Assembly (NCBI GenBank): GCA_019914945.1
Contig: CM034110.1
Location: 3,477,001 to 3,541,000, forward strand
Length of the DNA: 64,000 bases
Source of the DNA: Typha latifolia
Lineage: Eukaryota > Streptophyta > Magnoliopsida > Poales > Typhaceae
Direction: 5' to 3'
The notes beneath the pieces were generated by a model, which saw only the letters and a program-made list of their open reading frames with translations, did no database searches and had not been told where the DNA came from. Position 1 is the first letter of the stretch. The number at the start of each line of letters is the position of its first letter. Made by a program: the position numbers and the translations under genes. This document shows, in pieces, positions 11,201 through 22,375 of the stretch.

Positions 11201-13471
11201 ATTATCCCTCTAAAATAATGCCACCAAGAGGTTGTGAGCATACAGCCCAGCGAGTAGAGTCCAGACAATCTATAATAATGAAATCACAGGTGCATATCCA
11301 ATGCATGCCTATAGTTGCTAGCAATAACAATACGCTCGTTTAAATAATTTACCATGAGTTACTAAATAAATTCAATCAATAAAAACTACACATCACTATC
11401 TTGGAACATGCCAACTCCTAATCATATCAGGATAAGTCCACACAGATATAAAGCTCGATATAATCCTTTAATCATACAAATCTCAATCATAGTGTTTACA
11501 TGTTATGCATAGCGATAAAAGAGTAGTTTGGTCATTTCATGCTCACCAAGGTATCAGTCATGTTTTAGCATAGCTCACTGAGCCATTCACCACACAGTGT
11601 AGATATTCTCAAGAAAATCATCCATCACATAACCATCTATCATCTCATACATCGAGGGGGGATATATACACATTGAGCGGTAATGTCACCCACACATGCA
11701 TGGCGACACTACATGTGATCGGTTGTCTGTGGCCATCAGACTAAGGACCCCGATCGTGAGCCCATATCACTGTCTCTCTAAATCATCACCGCCCTCAGCA
11801 GGAGAATCGGGAGCCCTCGGCTCATCAACGGACGCCCTAATCCTGCGTCGTCTGGTACTGCTAGAGATATATCCCCTTCTCACAATCATGTTCTTCTATC
11901 ATCATAATCTAGTTCTGACTATGTAGTATAATTACCTGAATGCCACACATGCTCCCGACTTGAGGTGTGGGTCTCTAATAATATAGTCATATATAATACA
12001 CTATATCCTTCATCCCGGGCTGAGTGAGTAGGGGCACTACTTAGTCAGAACCTGACTACTAATGATAGGTGAAAGTGGTGCAGTGTTTGTGAGTGTATAA
12101 GTCGTGTCATAGTCATCATGATTGTTATATTCTATATTCACAACAAATATTTATGCAAGAGCTTATCATACAGGATACATGTAAAGCATCGTTACACTAA
12201 TGCATATGTTAACATTAGCATTCTTATAATATCATGATGAGTAAATTATCAACAACTGCACATATCAAGATATATCATGGTACACTAGATACATGTGTTA
12301 ATACTAGCATTTCCTACAGTGTCATGGAAGGTATATTGGTTGTAACTACATTATTCTAGACTTGTATAAACTCTACTCACCCAGGGGTTCTCCACAATAC
12401 TCTAAATCTCCTAGCTAGCCGGATCCTCCGGAATCCCAAAATCGTCCTCACGTAGTGTCGATACTATTAATTCATGTAAGCAAAGCTAAAATTAGCGAAT
12501 TAATATAATTAATTATCTTATTAGAGAATTTAGGTTTAGGCATATACATGAGTCAAGGGTCTCTTAGGTGAGTTCTATGTTATCATAAAATTCACACTAA
12601 TTAGATGATAATAAATTGTCACAAGGGGATGGTTAGGCTAATTAATTAGGTGGAATAGAAAAATGGGGTTATAGGGTCCAAATGGCCCGAAATGGGTTGG
12701 GCTGGAGGTATTGGGTTGGGCCCAAGCCCAACTCAGCAAGCAATGGAGGTCATGGGTTGCAGTCCAAATTGTAGCCATGGGCTCCATGGGCTGTGGTTTA
12801 GACCGCAGCCCAACAAGCCCGAGGCTTCATGGGCTGTGGTCTGAACCGCAGCCCATTTAGCCCTATGGGCTGTGGTTCCTTGTGGGCTGCAGTCTAAGCT
12901 GCAGCCCAACAAGGGCGTGGGTGGGGGGTTAAACAACCCCCCACCCTCTCACAGTATCCCCTTTAGAGGGAAGGGAGAGAAGGGCCCACAAGGCCGCGGT
13001 GCTGGTGGCGGAGCCCCGAGGTTGGTGTTACAGCCATGAGGCCGGCGACGCAGCACGAGGCCGAGAAGGGTAAGTAAAAAGGGGAAGAAAGAGGAAAGAG
13101 GGGAGGAGGGCTCGACGATGGCAGGGCGTGCTCCATGGCCGGCGGCCATGGAGGTTAAACTACTAATTTATAGGGGTTAGGGGCTTACCACTGTTTGTGC
13201 GCTTGGCTTCGTCGGCCATCGGCTCCAGGGCTTCGTCCGCTCTAGCGTCGGGCAACCCGAGAGAAAGGAGAGGGAAAGAGAGGTAGCGAGGTGGAGGAGA
13301 GATGGTGCGATGGGGGGGAGAAAGGAAATAATGGAGGTGGGGATGGTGGAATGCACGACAAGGGATGAGGAAGAAGAAGAAGAATGGGGTGGCACTGGTG
13401 CTGGGACGCATGCACGCGTGCGTGTGTCGGTCCCCCCCTATTTTATTTTATTTTATTTTGGGGTGTTACAT
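11201..13471 (-). mobile_element. Y-type LTR-like remnant, copy 1
   Basis: On the minus strand it begins TGTAACACCCC at 13471, has a pyrimidine-rich leader at 13150-13420, then a patch of AAGCCCA / GGGCTG repeats (12680-12910), and AT-rich DNA leftward. These are the features of a long gypsy LTR of the TGTAACACCC type. The left boundary against X1 is not clear. No gene is supported. Confidence 0.45.
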
Positions 13472-15480
13472 TTTGTGAACTAATGAAATCCTCATTAATA
13501 GTACAATTCTACACATCCGGTTCATCTTCACTAATTATTTATCTTTAGATGTATCAGATCTATAGAGTATGCAGGCATAAAAACCATCGGGCAATCTCAA
13601 ACTATACGCTGATTCCCACATTCTTGCATCACATTTTCTTCCCTCTTCTAATATATTCTCTCTTTCTATCTCTTCCGGACATACACATGCACTCTTCATC
13701 GTCATCCTATTAATGACTAACCTATACCAGAAAAGTGAGCAACTGATAGCTAATACTACTCTTCACTAAGCTATCCATGTCCTATATAGTTTCAAATATT
13801 ATGCAATATCCACCCCATAATAGGTTGCATAACTAAGAAGAAATAACACATTTTAATAATCTCATCACTTCAATAAATCAACAGTCTATCACCGCTTACC
13901 TTCATCGCCACAAACATTATTCCATAATGATAAGGAAAACTCAAACATGGAATACTCAACTAAGTTATTCTAGAAATCTAGCTATCTGCAAGACTAACAA
14001 TTCATAAATTATAGTAAACATAATTATTGGAAGACTTACATAGTGTTCCATTTCACTTGTTCTTCAAATATTACAATGCAAAATCTTGCAATAACTGAAA
14101 GTTAGAATTATGCTCCCTCATGATTTATATTTGCAGAAGTTCTGACAACTCAATTATTTAAATACAACAATTACTCACTAAAGGTTTAACTATGCATGTA
14201 ACCGATTAATTTTTTTTTACTCCCTTGTAGCCTCCTACTTCAATTATTAGAAGAATAAAAGTACAACAATGTCAGGATGTAATACTTATTAGTTTCACCC
14301 GGGGTAATGATCAGGATTTAAAATACTCAGCCACAAGGAGGTTAATTTCATCCACAAATCTGTATTAATCGCGAGTTTGCTTTTACTCATTGGCAGAATT
14401 ATGTAATCCCAATTTAATATTAGACATCTTGAAGACAACTGCTCTAACATTCTTATTAGTTAAAAAAAGGCAAGTAAAAGAAACTTAATTATCATCACGC
14501 GATTAAACCTTTTGACAACTAAGGTAATGAACACACACTCATTAATGGATAGGTGATAGGTACTGAAGACAAGCCTGTGCTAAAGTAATCACTAAAGATC
14601 AATAATTTCCTCATAGCCAACGTCTAAGCTGTTTCGTAAACCTGAAGTGTACACTTAGTCACTTGTTATAAAAGCCCAATCTGTTAGAACACACAACATT
14701 TTTCTTTTTGAAAAACAAAAGGAAAATAAAATAAAACTAAACAACTTTAAAGGCTCATTGAAACAAATATGGTGTATATTGAAATATCAGACAAGTGACA
14801 ATCGTGCCGACAATCAGTTTACAACCTGATTTTCTGCTCCGACCAACTTGCCTCCCAACGGATGACTTGCATAACTCTACATTTGAGCTACTCACAAAAC
14901 CTCCAAATTGAAGAACTAAACACATTATGGTATAATAAGGGTCAATTACCAATGCTGACCAAGACAATTAACATCTCTAACATCAAAACTCAAGAATCTG
15001 AGCACTGAACTACTCATCAAACCACAATCACTCACTATACTAACACGAGATAATTTATATCTGCTTAATTATTAGAATAAACTGAAAATAGAATAAAGTC
15101 TACACCCTATCGAGGAACCCCCTAATAATGACACATGAAGTTTAGAAAATGCAGCATTATCAATCCGCTTTTAACAACGATTAGACCTCAGCATGCAACT
15201 TTGCATCATTTTCTACATGAGTCATGACACAAGAGGGACAAAAATGTAATTATTCAACTCTTACTTCCTAGCTTGGTTACACAAATGACTTTCTAAACAT
15301 AAAATAATCGGTCGACAATTTACCCACTTTAAATGGCCAACAACACGTTACTTATTTACCAACACAATATCCAAATTCTTATTCAATCAATTTATGAATT
15401 TTATTTAATTATTTAATTTAATTTATTTATTTGCAACCAAAAACCTATATATCACTATTGGTAAACACATCCATCTATAC
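13472..15480. other. Non-coding AT-rich stretch
   Basis: No supported ORF or RNA gene. Because a primer-site-like sequence follows at 15560-15570 on the minus strand, this could be the untranslated internal region of a large non-autonomous LTR element, but I see no polypurine tract or second LTR to prove it. Confidence 0.3.
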
Positions 15481-15760
15481 GTAGTTTCTAAGTTTTCCTA
15501 CACATCTCTCATATGGATGTTATTTTGGAAGGCTCGTCAAATTATTTGGTGAAACAAAGGCTCTGATACCTTGTTGTAAAACCCATCACCACAGATGTGC
15601 CCCTCATGTGGGTAGATGTACGCAGTTTCTAAGTTTTCCTACACATCTCTCGTATGGATAGTATTTTGGAAGGCTCGTCAAATTATTTGGTGAAACATAG
15701 GCTCTAATACCATGTTGTAAAACCCATCACCAAACACGTGCCCCTCATGCGGGTAGATGT
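15481..15760 (-). repeat. 141-bp tandem duplication containing LTR end and primer site
   Basis: Two copies (15481-15621 and 15622-15760) are nearly identical. Each contains GGCTCTGATACC (or GGCTCTAATACC), the minus-strand complement of a tRNA-Met primer site, followed at once by TTGTAAAACCCATCACCA, which reads as an LTR end ...GGTTTTACA on the minus strand. The duplicated unit therefore spans the LTR/primer-site junction. Confidence 0.75.
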
Positions 15761-15847
15761 GATTAGACCTGCTAGTCAATGTTTCAACACAATATACAAG
15801 CGAAAACCCCCACATTTCACAAATAATAAAGACAAAAGAAACCCATA

Positions 15848-16021
15848 TGATATGATTCGGACTTCATCAAGTCGTCTCGAGCATGGATACACCCTATGGG
15901 AGTCTTTTCTTATTGTGTTTAGTTTTTTATTTTAGATAAATAAAGATTCTGTAGGTCTCATTTGAATGCGGGAGGGGGTGCATTCGAACGCCCTTGCGAA
16001 TGCCTGCAGGTGTTCACATCG
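15848..16021 (+). mobile_element. S-family LTR 5' fragment, plus orientation
   Basis: It starts TGATATGATTCGGACTTC and follows the S LTR start (TCGTCTCGAGCATGGAT, then AT-rich, then GCATTCGAACGC). It is cut off at about 16021, where a TGTAACGCCC sequence begins. Confidence 0.7.
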
Positions 16022-16023
16022 GC

Positions 16024-17584
16024 TGTAACGCCCCCACCCGACACGGGGACATGCATGCTCACGCACCTACACGACACGCGCGACTCATGCGACAAGACGG
16101 GTGGGGCCCGACACGCAGAGATACACTCCTGTGCACATATAATCTAACACCAAATAAATTATACTATCAACCAAAAAGATATGTTAACATATGAATATCC
16201 AAGTCCACAATAATATACCATCAAGATACAACTAAACAACCGATATACGAGTACACTACAATTAGACATGTATTATACAAATCATTATCTATATAATGAA
16301 ATAGAAATATCAAATAATGGTACAACTCAATATCTGGTTAAATTATCTTTTATACCATCTCACGTCTATAGCTCACTCATCTTTGTTGTAAAATATCTCA
16401 TAAGGGTATCTCAAGTCACTATCACATATTATAATATCTATAAGGGGTTAGAAAAGAAATAAAGAGAGAGTCATGAGCAAAAGGCTCAGTGAATAGACCT
16501 TACCCCGAAGTAGGAATTCCAAACAGAGAGTAAATCATGTACTGGATAATACGAATCAGAAAGCAGCATGATGCCATGTATGAGCATGTATATATGTATC
16601 ATCAATGACATATATATAAATGGAATCAATTCTCATGAATGAGAATATTTTATCCTCAACCAAAAATATATCTCATGATGAAATTACAATATAACATCAC
16701 CGAATATAATAATATATGATGTATAACAATCATGATCCAATAATACTAGTCACATCAATGATGATGCATGATGCATGCCAACCACTAGATAATTATATAT
16801 GTCAGAGCCAGATATAATCCACATATCTCTCACTATCATAATTATCCATCTCAACTCTGAATATCATCCATCATGTTGGACTACAACACCCAGCCCCAAA
16901 CTCGATACACATCATGCCACAAGCTCAAAGCATACCCTATCATATGCTAAGAGTATCTATGGAGATAAATCATACCCTGTCATACGGTAAATGTATCTCA
17001 AAAGAAAATAATCATACCCTGTCATATGCTAAGGGCATATCAATGATAGTTGTACCTTGTCATACGCTAAGAGTACAACCATCAGCCATCACCATACTCT
17101 GCCATACGCTAAGAGTATGTCCAGTACCAGTCCAGACCAGATACCGTTCCAGCCATCGCATCACATCACATACACATGTATTTTTATGATTTCCTATATA
17201 TGATAGATCATATGCATATATCTATTATTGCAACAGATCATGCAACTTAAGAATTTAGATGGTAAAAAGCCTAGAGAAAAATGATGTAATGCAGACTCCA
17301 ACCATGTATCTAACACATGCATACTCCTGCTAGTCTATTACATTCACACTCATACTAGATATCATCTCAGTATAAAATCATAACAGTATAATTATCTCCA
17401 ATCAACTTTATATATCACCAATGTACTCATTTCCCATATCAGCCTAATCAAATGTATGATAAAATATGCTTGACTAAAAATTATCTCTATATAAAGTCAT
17501 ATAATCATGCTGGATGCCAAAATATGCATGTACATAATTTATAATATATCCCAATTTGAGAAAGGCGTCTAAGGGATAAGACTA
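16024..17584 (+). mobile_element. V-type LTR-like sequence
   Basis: It begins TGTAACGCCCCCACCC, a typical start of plant gypsy LTRs of the TGTAAC(A/G)CCC type, directly after the S fragment. It is AT-rich with many ATATG/CATG motifs and contains a hairpin repeat array at 16920-17125. No terminal sequence, primer site or coding frame was found, so it is probably a truncated LTR. Confidence 0.4.
16920..17125 (+). repeat. Hairpin-forming imperfect tandem repeats
   Basis: Five spaced units share the core CATACCCTGTCATATGCTAA followed by an arm complementary to the first bases. The clearest is CATACTCT - 11 nt - AGAGTATG (about 17090-17118). Unit 4 keeps a TTGTAC/GTACAA stem although its bases differ from the others. 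Spacing is about 45-55 bp. Confidence 0.65.
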
Positions 17585-17651
17585 TGATATGTTTAGTTTG
17601 GATCTTTTCTTGCAGCATTAGTTGTTTATTTTTATCAAAATAAAATTTATG
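17585..17651 (+). mobile_element. Short G LTR terminus in plus orientation
   Basis: TGATATGTTTAGTTTGGATC followed by TTTTCTTGCAGCATTAGTTG and a run of A/T matches the first 65 bases of the G4 LTR (TGATTCGTTTAGTTAGGATC on its own strand). It joins head-on to the minus-oriented G3 LTR at about 17652, near a shared TGTAAC. Confidence 0.6.
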
Positions 17652-18366
17652 TAACGTCAGATCGGCTACGGAACAATTCCTTAAGATCTGAATTTATTGC
17701 AGGAAGCAGTCCGCGCAACCGTGGGAAAATATTCGTCAGATATTCTCTAGTAGTTAGAAAATTATGAAACCAATTGGATCCATATCTTCCTAATCTACAA
17801 CTTTCGTATTTACGCCCTTCGCAGATTCAAACTGTAGCAGGGATGAAAATACGAAATAACGTGGGTGATGGTGGTGGTGACGGGTGGAGTGGATGTTAGT
17901 GTTATGGATGAGTATGGAGATGAGGGTGGATTATGGAAGTGATTAAGGGAAGTAGACAAAGGGAACGAAATAGTCGAGATCCTAAAGAAGAGGGGTGGCT
18001 CAACAGTCGAGTGAGATTAGAAGCGAGGAGAAACCTTGCCAACGGTAGAGGTGGAAGGATGGTGAAGAGGGAGGAGGGAGGAGTCTAGAGAGAAGATAGG
18101 AGGCAAGAAATCAAGAATCCAATAGCAATATAAAGTTGGGTGCCATCCACATATTTATAGAGGCTAGCCAACAAGTCCTAAAACAATATGAAACCCTAAC
18201 AAACCAACTAAACCAGTATTCCTTATCTTCTCCGAATACCTTTTAGATTAAACTTTCGTTTTGTCATAGATATATTCCGAATTTGGAAAAGTCATGAATA
18301 TCAAAGTTGTAGATCTAGAGGTTGTCGACCTTACCCAACTAGTTTGATATTATTTGGATATGTGTC
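17652..18366 (-). mobile_element. 3' LTR of G3, first part (interrupted by copia C1)
   Basis: It matches the LTR at 62768-63635 throughout, including the variant AACCAACTAAACCAGTATTC segment that replaces the palindrome cluster of other G LTRs. The final GTGTC (18362-18366) is the target duplication of C1, and the LTR resumes at 26593. Confidence 0.8.
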
Positions 18367-18507
18367 TGTTAGGTTTTTATTTGTTGGCAATTGTGTACAA
18401 AATATTCTAAGTGTATTATTTCATGTATATGAGCTTTACACAAGTCTAGAATATCTCTGGTTTGAAAAATTGCAAGATTATTGGAGAAAAGCCATCGAGT
18501 TCACACC

Positions 18508-18749
18508 GCATTCACAAACGCGTTCGAACGCGGAATCTGCGTTCACACAGACAGAGAGCCACGTTCACAAATGCGTTCGAACGCGGGCACTGCGTTCACA
18601 CAGACAGAGAGCCGCGTTCACAAACGCGTTCGAACGCGGGTACTGCGTTCACACAGATAGAGAGCCGCGTTCACAAACGCGTTCGAACGCGGGTACTGCG
18701 TTCACACAGACCGAGAGCTGCGTTCACAAACGCGTTCGAACGGAACCTG
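18508..18749 (+). repeat. 53-bp tandem repeat array with TTCGAA palindromes (C1 LTR)
   Basis: Four full units start at 18508, 18561, 18614 and 18667, with a partial at 18720. Each unit holds the palindrome CGCGTTCGAACGCG (or a near variant) plus a GCGTTCACAC half-site. The array ends about 145 bp upstream of the TATA box, an enhancer-like position. Because 53 is not a multiple of 3, stop-free frames across it are incidental. Confidence 0.9.
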
Positions 18750-18892
18750 AAGAATTCATGTTGTCGCGTTCGAACGCACTCGGGCCCGCTCGAACGCACC
18801 CGTGCCGCTTTCGAACGCACCAACGAAGTTTGATAAAATTGGACTTCTGTGAGTACGGATAAGACTTGGATTTGGCTCTATCTTGGAGATCA

Positions 18893-18900
18893 TATATAAG
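18893..18900 (+). promoter_or_regulatory. TATA box of the C1 LTR
   Basis: TATATAAG in the context GATCATATATAAGGATTG. The same sequence is retained in all four C LTRs (for example 54616-54623 and 62072-62079), marking the U3/R boundary region. Confidence 0.7.
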
Positions 18901-19364
18901 GATTGTGATGCCCTATCTTGAGGGTGGTTGAAGAAGCATGATCGAAGGAGACTTCTTAAGGCTACATCGGTTCTTCAACTATCAAGGTTCCACTCATCTA
19001 TAAAACTTAATCTTTCGTCTTAAAGGCTATCTAGACGAAAGATCAATCTCGAGGGTTACTGAGGTTGGACTTCAATCACGAGAAGCAGTGAATCATAGGT
19101 TCTAGCGAGCAAGACTGAGAGGAACAAAGTCGTTTGGATCGACGGGTTGTTTTGTGAGTCAGTCTTGTAATTGCTACTATTCTAGTGATTGGTTTTGATC
19201 CGAGTTTGGATCCATGGTTTTTTCCCGTTTGGGTTTTTCCATGTTAAAATCTTAGCATTCATCTCTGCTTTCGTTCTTAATATTTCTATGGACTTTTACT
19301 TAAGCGAACGAGTGATATCATTGCCTAGTATTTAGATACATACTTGTGTCTAGGGTTTTTTCAA

Positions 19365-19377
19365 ATGGTATCAGAGC
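19365..19377 (+). other. Primer-binding site of C1
   Basis: ATGGTATCAGAGC follows the LTR end after one base and matches the tRNA-Met complement used by most plant copia elements. Confidence 0.9.
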
Positions 19378-19411
19378 AGGTTCTCTCACCTTTGAGAGAG
19401 ATTAGATAGGC

Positions 19412-20713
19412 ATGGATTTTCATAGATATGGACCATCATCTATTAGACCTCCTATCCTAGATGGATCAAATTATGGATATTGGAAAGCTAGGATGAGAGC
19501 TTACTTGAAGTCTATAGATGAACGAGTATAGTTTGCCGTTGTGAACGGTTGGAGTCCACTAATGTACATGGTGGATGATAAACTTCCTGATAAACCGATA
19601 GAGTCATGGGATAGGTCAAACTATGAAAAAGTTGGATGGAATAGCAAGGCAATAAATGCAATTTTTAGTTGTGTTTCCTCGGAAGAATTTAGAAGAATCT
19701 CTACTTGTGAGATAGCAAATAAAGCTTGGACGATCTTAGAAACTACTCACAAAGGAACTATGGCTATAAAACTTTCTAAACTTCAGAGGTTGACTACTAG
19801 TTTTGAAACTCTACCTATGGAGGAGAATGAGATATTTGATGAGTTTTATGCAAAGCTGAGTGATATAGTCAACTCCAGTTTCAACCTAAGAGAGAAAATT
19901 CCTGAAAATAGAATTGTCCGTAAGATCCTTAGGTCTCTTCTAGAGAGATTTCAGGCGAAAGTTACAGCTATTGAGGAAAGTAAGGACATTGATTCTATGA
20001 AAGTTGAACAATTGGTAAGAAATCTACCAACATTTGAGTCCAGCCTTTCAAAACCGAGGAAGTCCAAAGGGATTGCCCTATCCACAATTGAATAAAGTAT
20101 AGAGGAGTCTGATGATGAAGGTGATTTAGATGTTGAGATGTTGGCCATGTTCGTCAAAAAGTGCAATAAATTCTTTCAGAAGCCCAACAAGTTGAATGCT
20201 GAAAAACATGAGAAAAACAAAGCATTTGTGAAAAAGAAGAATACTGCGAGTTCGAACACAGGTGTGAGCAACAACGGTGTCAAACAGAAAAATAAGAATT
20301 CTGAGAATAAAGTTCGATGTTTTGAATGTTCTGGTTTTGGACACATAGCTTAAGAATGCCCTAATCGCCTTAAGAAGAAGGGTAAAGCTATGAAAGTTAC
20401 TTGGGATGACTCAGATGAATCTGATGATGATTCTAAAAAAGACGAAGAAAACTTTGTTGCTTTTGCCTCTTCTCTACTCAATATTGATTTCTTTGTTGAT
20501 ACTGATAGTACAGATGATCAGGATATGTTACCAATTGAAGAAGATGAATCTGAAATACAAAAGGCATATAATGACCTGTACCTAGAGTCGTTTAAACTCA
20601 AGAAAAGCAATCTTAGACTACATCAACGACTCAAGGTAATCGAACTTGAAAGAATTCAATTTGAGGAGAAGTACAAATTGGAACTTGAACGTGTCAAAGA
20701 CCATTCTAAATAA
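19412..20713 (+). pseudogene. Copia gag (C1), several nonsense changes
   Basis: The frame opens at 19412 (MDFHRYGPSSIRPPILDGSN) and stays the same through the pieces at 19541-20095, 20138-20353 and 20390-20713. Recognisable parts: the gag N-terminal WKARM segment, the UBN2-like retrotransposon gag domain (SSEEFRRISTCEIANKAWTI, LSKLQRLTTSFETLPMEENE), a Lys/Asn-rich linker, zinc knuckle CFECSGFGHIA*ECP, and an acidic, coiled-coil-like tail. In-frame stops occur at 19529, 20093, in the zinc knuckle (CAA to TAA) and at 20711. Copy C2 has sense codons at the 20093, zinc-knuckle and 20711 sites; C2 lacks the 19529 region. Confidence 0.85.
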
Positions 20714-21123
20714 CTTGACAATGCAAAAAATAAAATGAAGGCTGATGAAATTGAACTAGAGCGACTGAATAAGGAAGTGACATTTCTAAAAGGGAAGAAC
20801 AAACTTGACGAGATTCTAAAGGCTCAAATCTCTGGAAAAGACAGGTATGGTGTTGGATACACTAGTAATTCAAATAATAATAAAACTGTCTTCGTTTCTA
20901 CAAGTATACAAAAGGAAGAATATCTGAAGTCATCAACCGCATTAACAAAGCAATCCTGGATGAATACTTCTAAACTGAAGGTGAATCTACAAACTGGTGA
21001 ATCGTCAACGGCACCAAAGGTAAACTTTAGTCACACTCCTCGACAAAAGGTGAGTAGAAATGATTTGTTCCGACATGCTATCATTGCGGCATTCTAGGGC
21101 ATATTCGACCTCATTGCAAATTT
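20714..21123 (+). pseudogene. Copia gag C-terminus with second zinc knuckle (C1)
   Basis: 20735-21097 encodes a charged helix (KADEIELERLNKEVTFLKGK) and a linker. A frameshift near 21060 moves the second zinc knuckle CYHCGILGHIRPHC (CX2CX4HX4C, about 21074-21115) into another frame, interrupted by no stop in that frame. Two zinc knuckles separated by a long acidic segment are a trait of Sirevirus-type gags. Confidence 0.75.
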
Positions 21124-22280
21124 TTGCAAAAACCTAAAACTGCTTTTATTTATGGGATAAAAACAAAAGCCATATGGGTCAATAAAAGTGATTTGAAATG
21201 TTATGTTGTGCATACAGCTTTGAAAGCTTTAAATTCTGATTTGTGGTATTTAGATAGTGGCTGTTCAAGACATATGTCGGGTGACAAGTCATTATTTTCT
21301 AATCTTGAAAAACATGAAGGGGGAGTTGTGACATTCAGAGATGGTAATTCATCCAAGGTAATAGGTAAAGAAAAGGTAAGTTCTCCGGGGTTCCTATTCT
21401 TGAAAATATTTTTTTATGTTAAGGGCTTAAAAGCAAATCTTTTGAGTATCAGTCAATTTTGTGATGAAGATTATGAGGTAAAATTCTCCAAAAATAATTG
21501 TACTATTCTAGATCATGGTGGTAATGTTATATGTTATGGATCTAGAACATCTGATAATTGCTATGTTGTTGGAACGTCACATAAACTGAAATGTAACAGT
21601 GCCTCTTTTGACATTGCAGATCTTTGGCATCAACGTCTTGGACATGTGAATCACAAGGAATTATTTACTCTGTCCAAACAAGAAGTGGTAAGAGAAATAC
21701 GTAAGATGAAAGAAATGTCAAATAGAGTGTATGGTTCGTGTCAAATTGGAAAAGAAACTAGGATTTCACACAAGAAGGTAAATACAGCTACCACCGACCG
21801 TGTGCTCCAATTAGTTCACATGGACTTGATGGGTCCAACAAAAACGGAAAGTCTTGGAGGTAAACACTATATATTCATAATGGTCGATGATTACTCCAGA
21901 TATACCTAGGTTGCCATTCTTCGTGAGAAGTCTGAAACTTTTAAAGTTTTTAAATCACTATGCTTAAAATTGTAGAATGAAAAATATATTACCCTAGTTA
22001 GGATTCGTTCTGATCATGGTAGAGAATTTGAAAATAAAATTTTTTCCATATTTTGCGATTCTCTTGGTATTCAACATGAATTTTCAACTCCTATAACTCC
22101 ACAACAGAACGGGATTGTGGAAAGAAAGAATCGAGTTGTGCAAGAAATGGCTAGGGTTATGCTTCACGCTAAAAAGGTTCCTCAAATGTTTTGGGCAGAG
22201 GCGGTCAATATAGCGGTACATGTGATAAATCGTGTTTATCTAAGACCAGGTACAAAAATGACTACATATGAAATCTAGAA
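21124..22280 (+). pseudogene. Copia protease, GAG_pre-integrase and integrase (C1)
   Basis: Domains in order: protease with LWYLDSGCSRHMSGD (catalytic Asp in LDSG), GAG_pre-integrase with LWHQRLGHVNH and CQIGK (HHCC zinc region), and integrase core with VHMDLMGP (first Asp), RIRSDHGREFEN (second Asp) and TPQQNGIVERKN (Glu). The triad residues are all visible, but stops at 21907 (TGG to TAG), 21973 and 22276 break it. The protein would cut the polyprotein and insert the cDNA. The integrase C-terminus and the first half of RT are missing at the S insertion. Confidence 0.85.
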
Positions 22281-22296
22281 AGATACATATGACGAA

Positions 22297-22375
22297 GAAA
22301 TAGGAAAGGAGCTTGATTTGGAAATTGAGAAGGAGCTTGATTTGGAAATAGGAAAGGAGCTTGATTTGGAAATAG
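22297..22375 (+). repeat. 24-bp tandem repeat at the pol/S junction
   Basis: Three units of GAAATAGGAAAGGAGCTTGA plus TTTG (22297, 22321, 22345) and a partial fourth. As 24 is a multiple of 3 they encode a repeated octapeptide EIGKELDL. C2 has ordinary pol sequence at the equivalent place, so the array arose at this break. Confidence 0.85.

Larger units (their letters stand above)
18367..19363 (+). mobile_element. 5' LTR of C1
   Basis: 997 bp from TGTTAGGTTTTTATTTG to GGGTTTTTTCA, immediately followed by the primer site. It contains the 53-bp repeat array (18508-18749), TATA box (18893-18900) and a GC-balanced leader. The other C LTRs (54085-55087, 61468-62542, partial 38917-39441) align along the same order. 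Confidence 0.9.

Noticed and set aside
7089..13471. X1 and Y as arms of one large inverted repeat
   Set aside because: Both begin TGTAACA with pyrimidine leaders in opposite orientation, but the AT-rich and distal parts do not match when one is reversed.
18508..18749. CRISPR-like repeat-spacer array
   Set aside because: Units are contiguous tandem repeats with no unique spacers, in plant retrotransposon LTRs; no cas genes.
18508..18749. GTTCGAAC as Pol III B boxes or tRNA T-arms
   Set aside because: The B box needs GGTTCGANTCC. The motif has CG instead of the final CC and no A box, acceptor stem or terminator nearby.
18344..18862. Long open frames over the 53-bp repeats (also 18462-18833, 54238-54444, 61537-62110) encoding Arg/His/Thr-rich repeats
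   Set aside because: The unit is 53 bp, so all frames are visited and lack of stops is a composition effect. The array lies upstream of the LTR TATA box, not in a transcript body.
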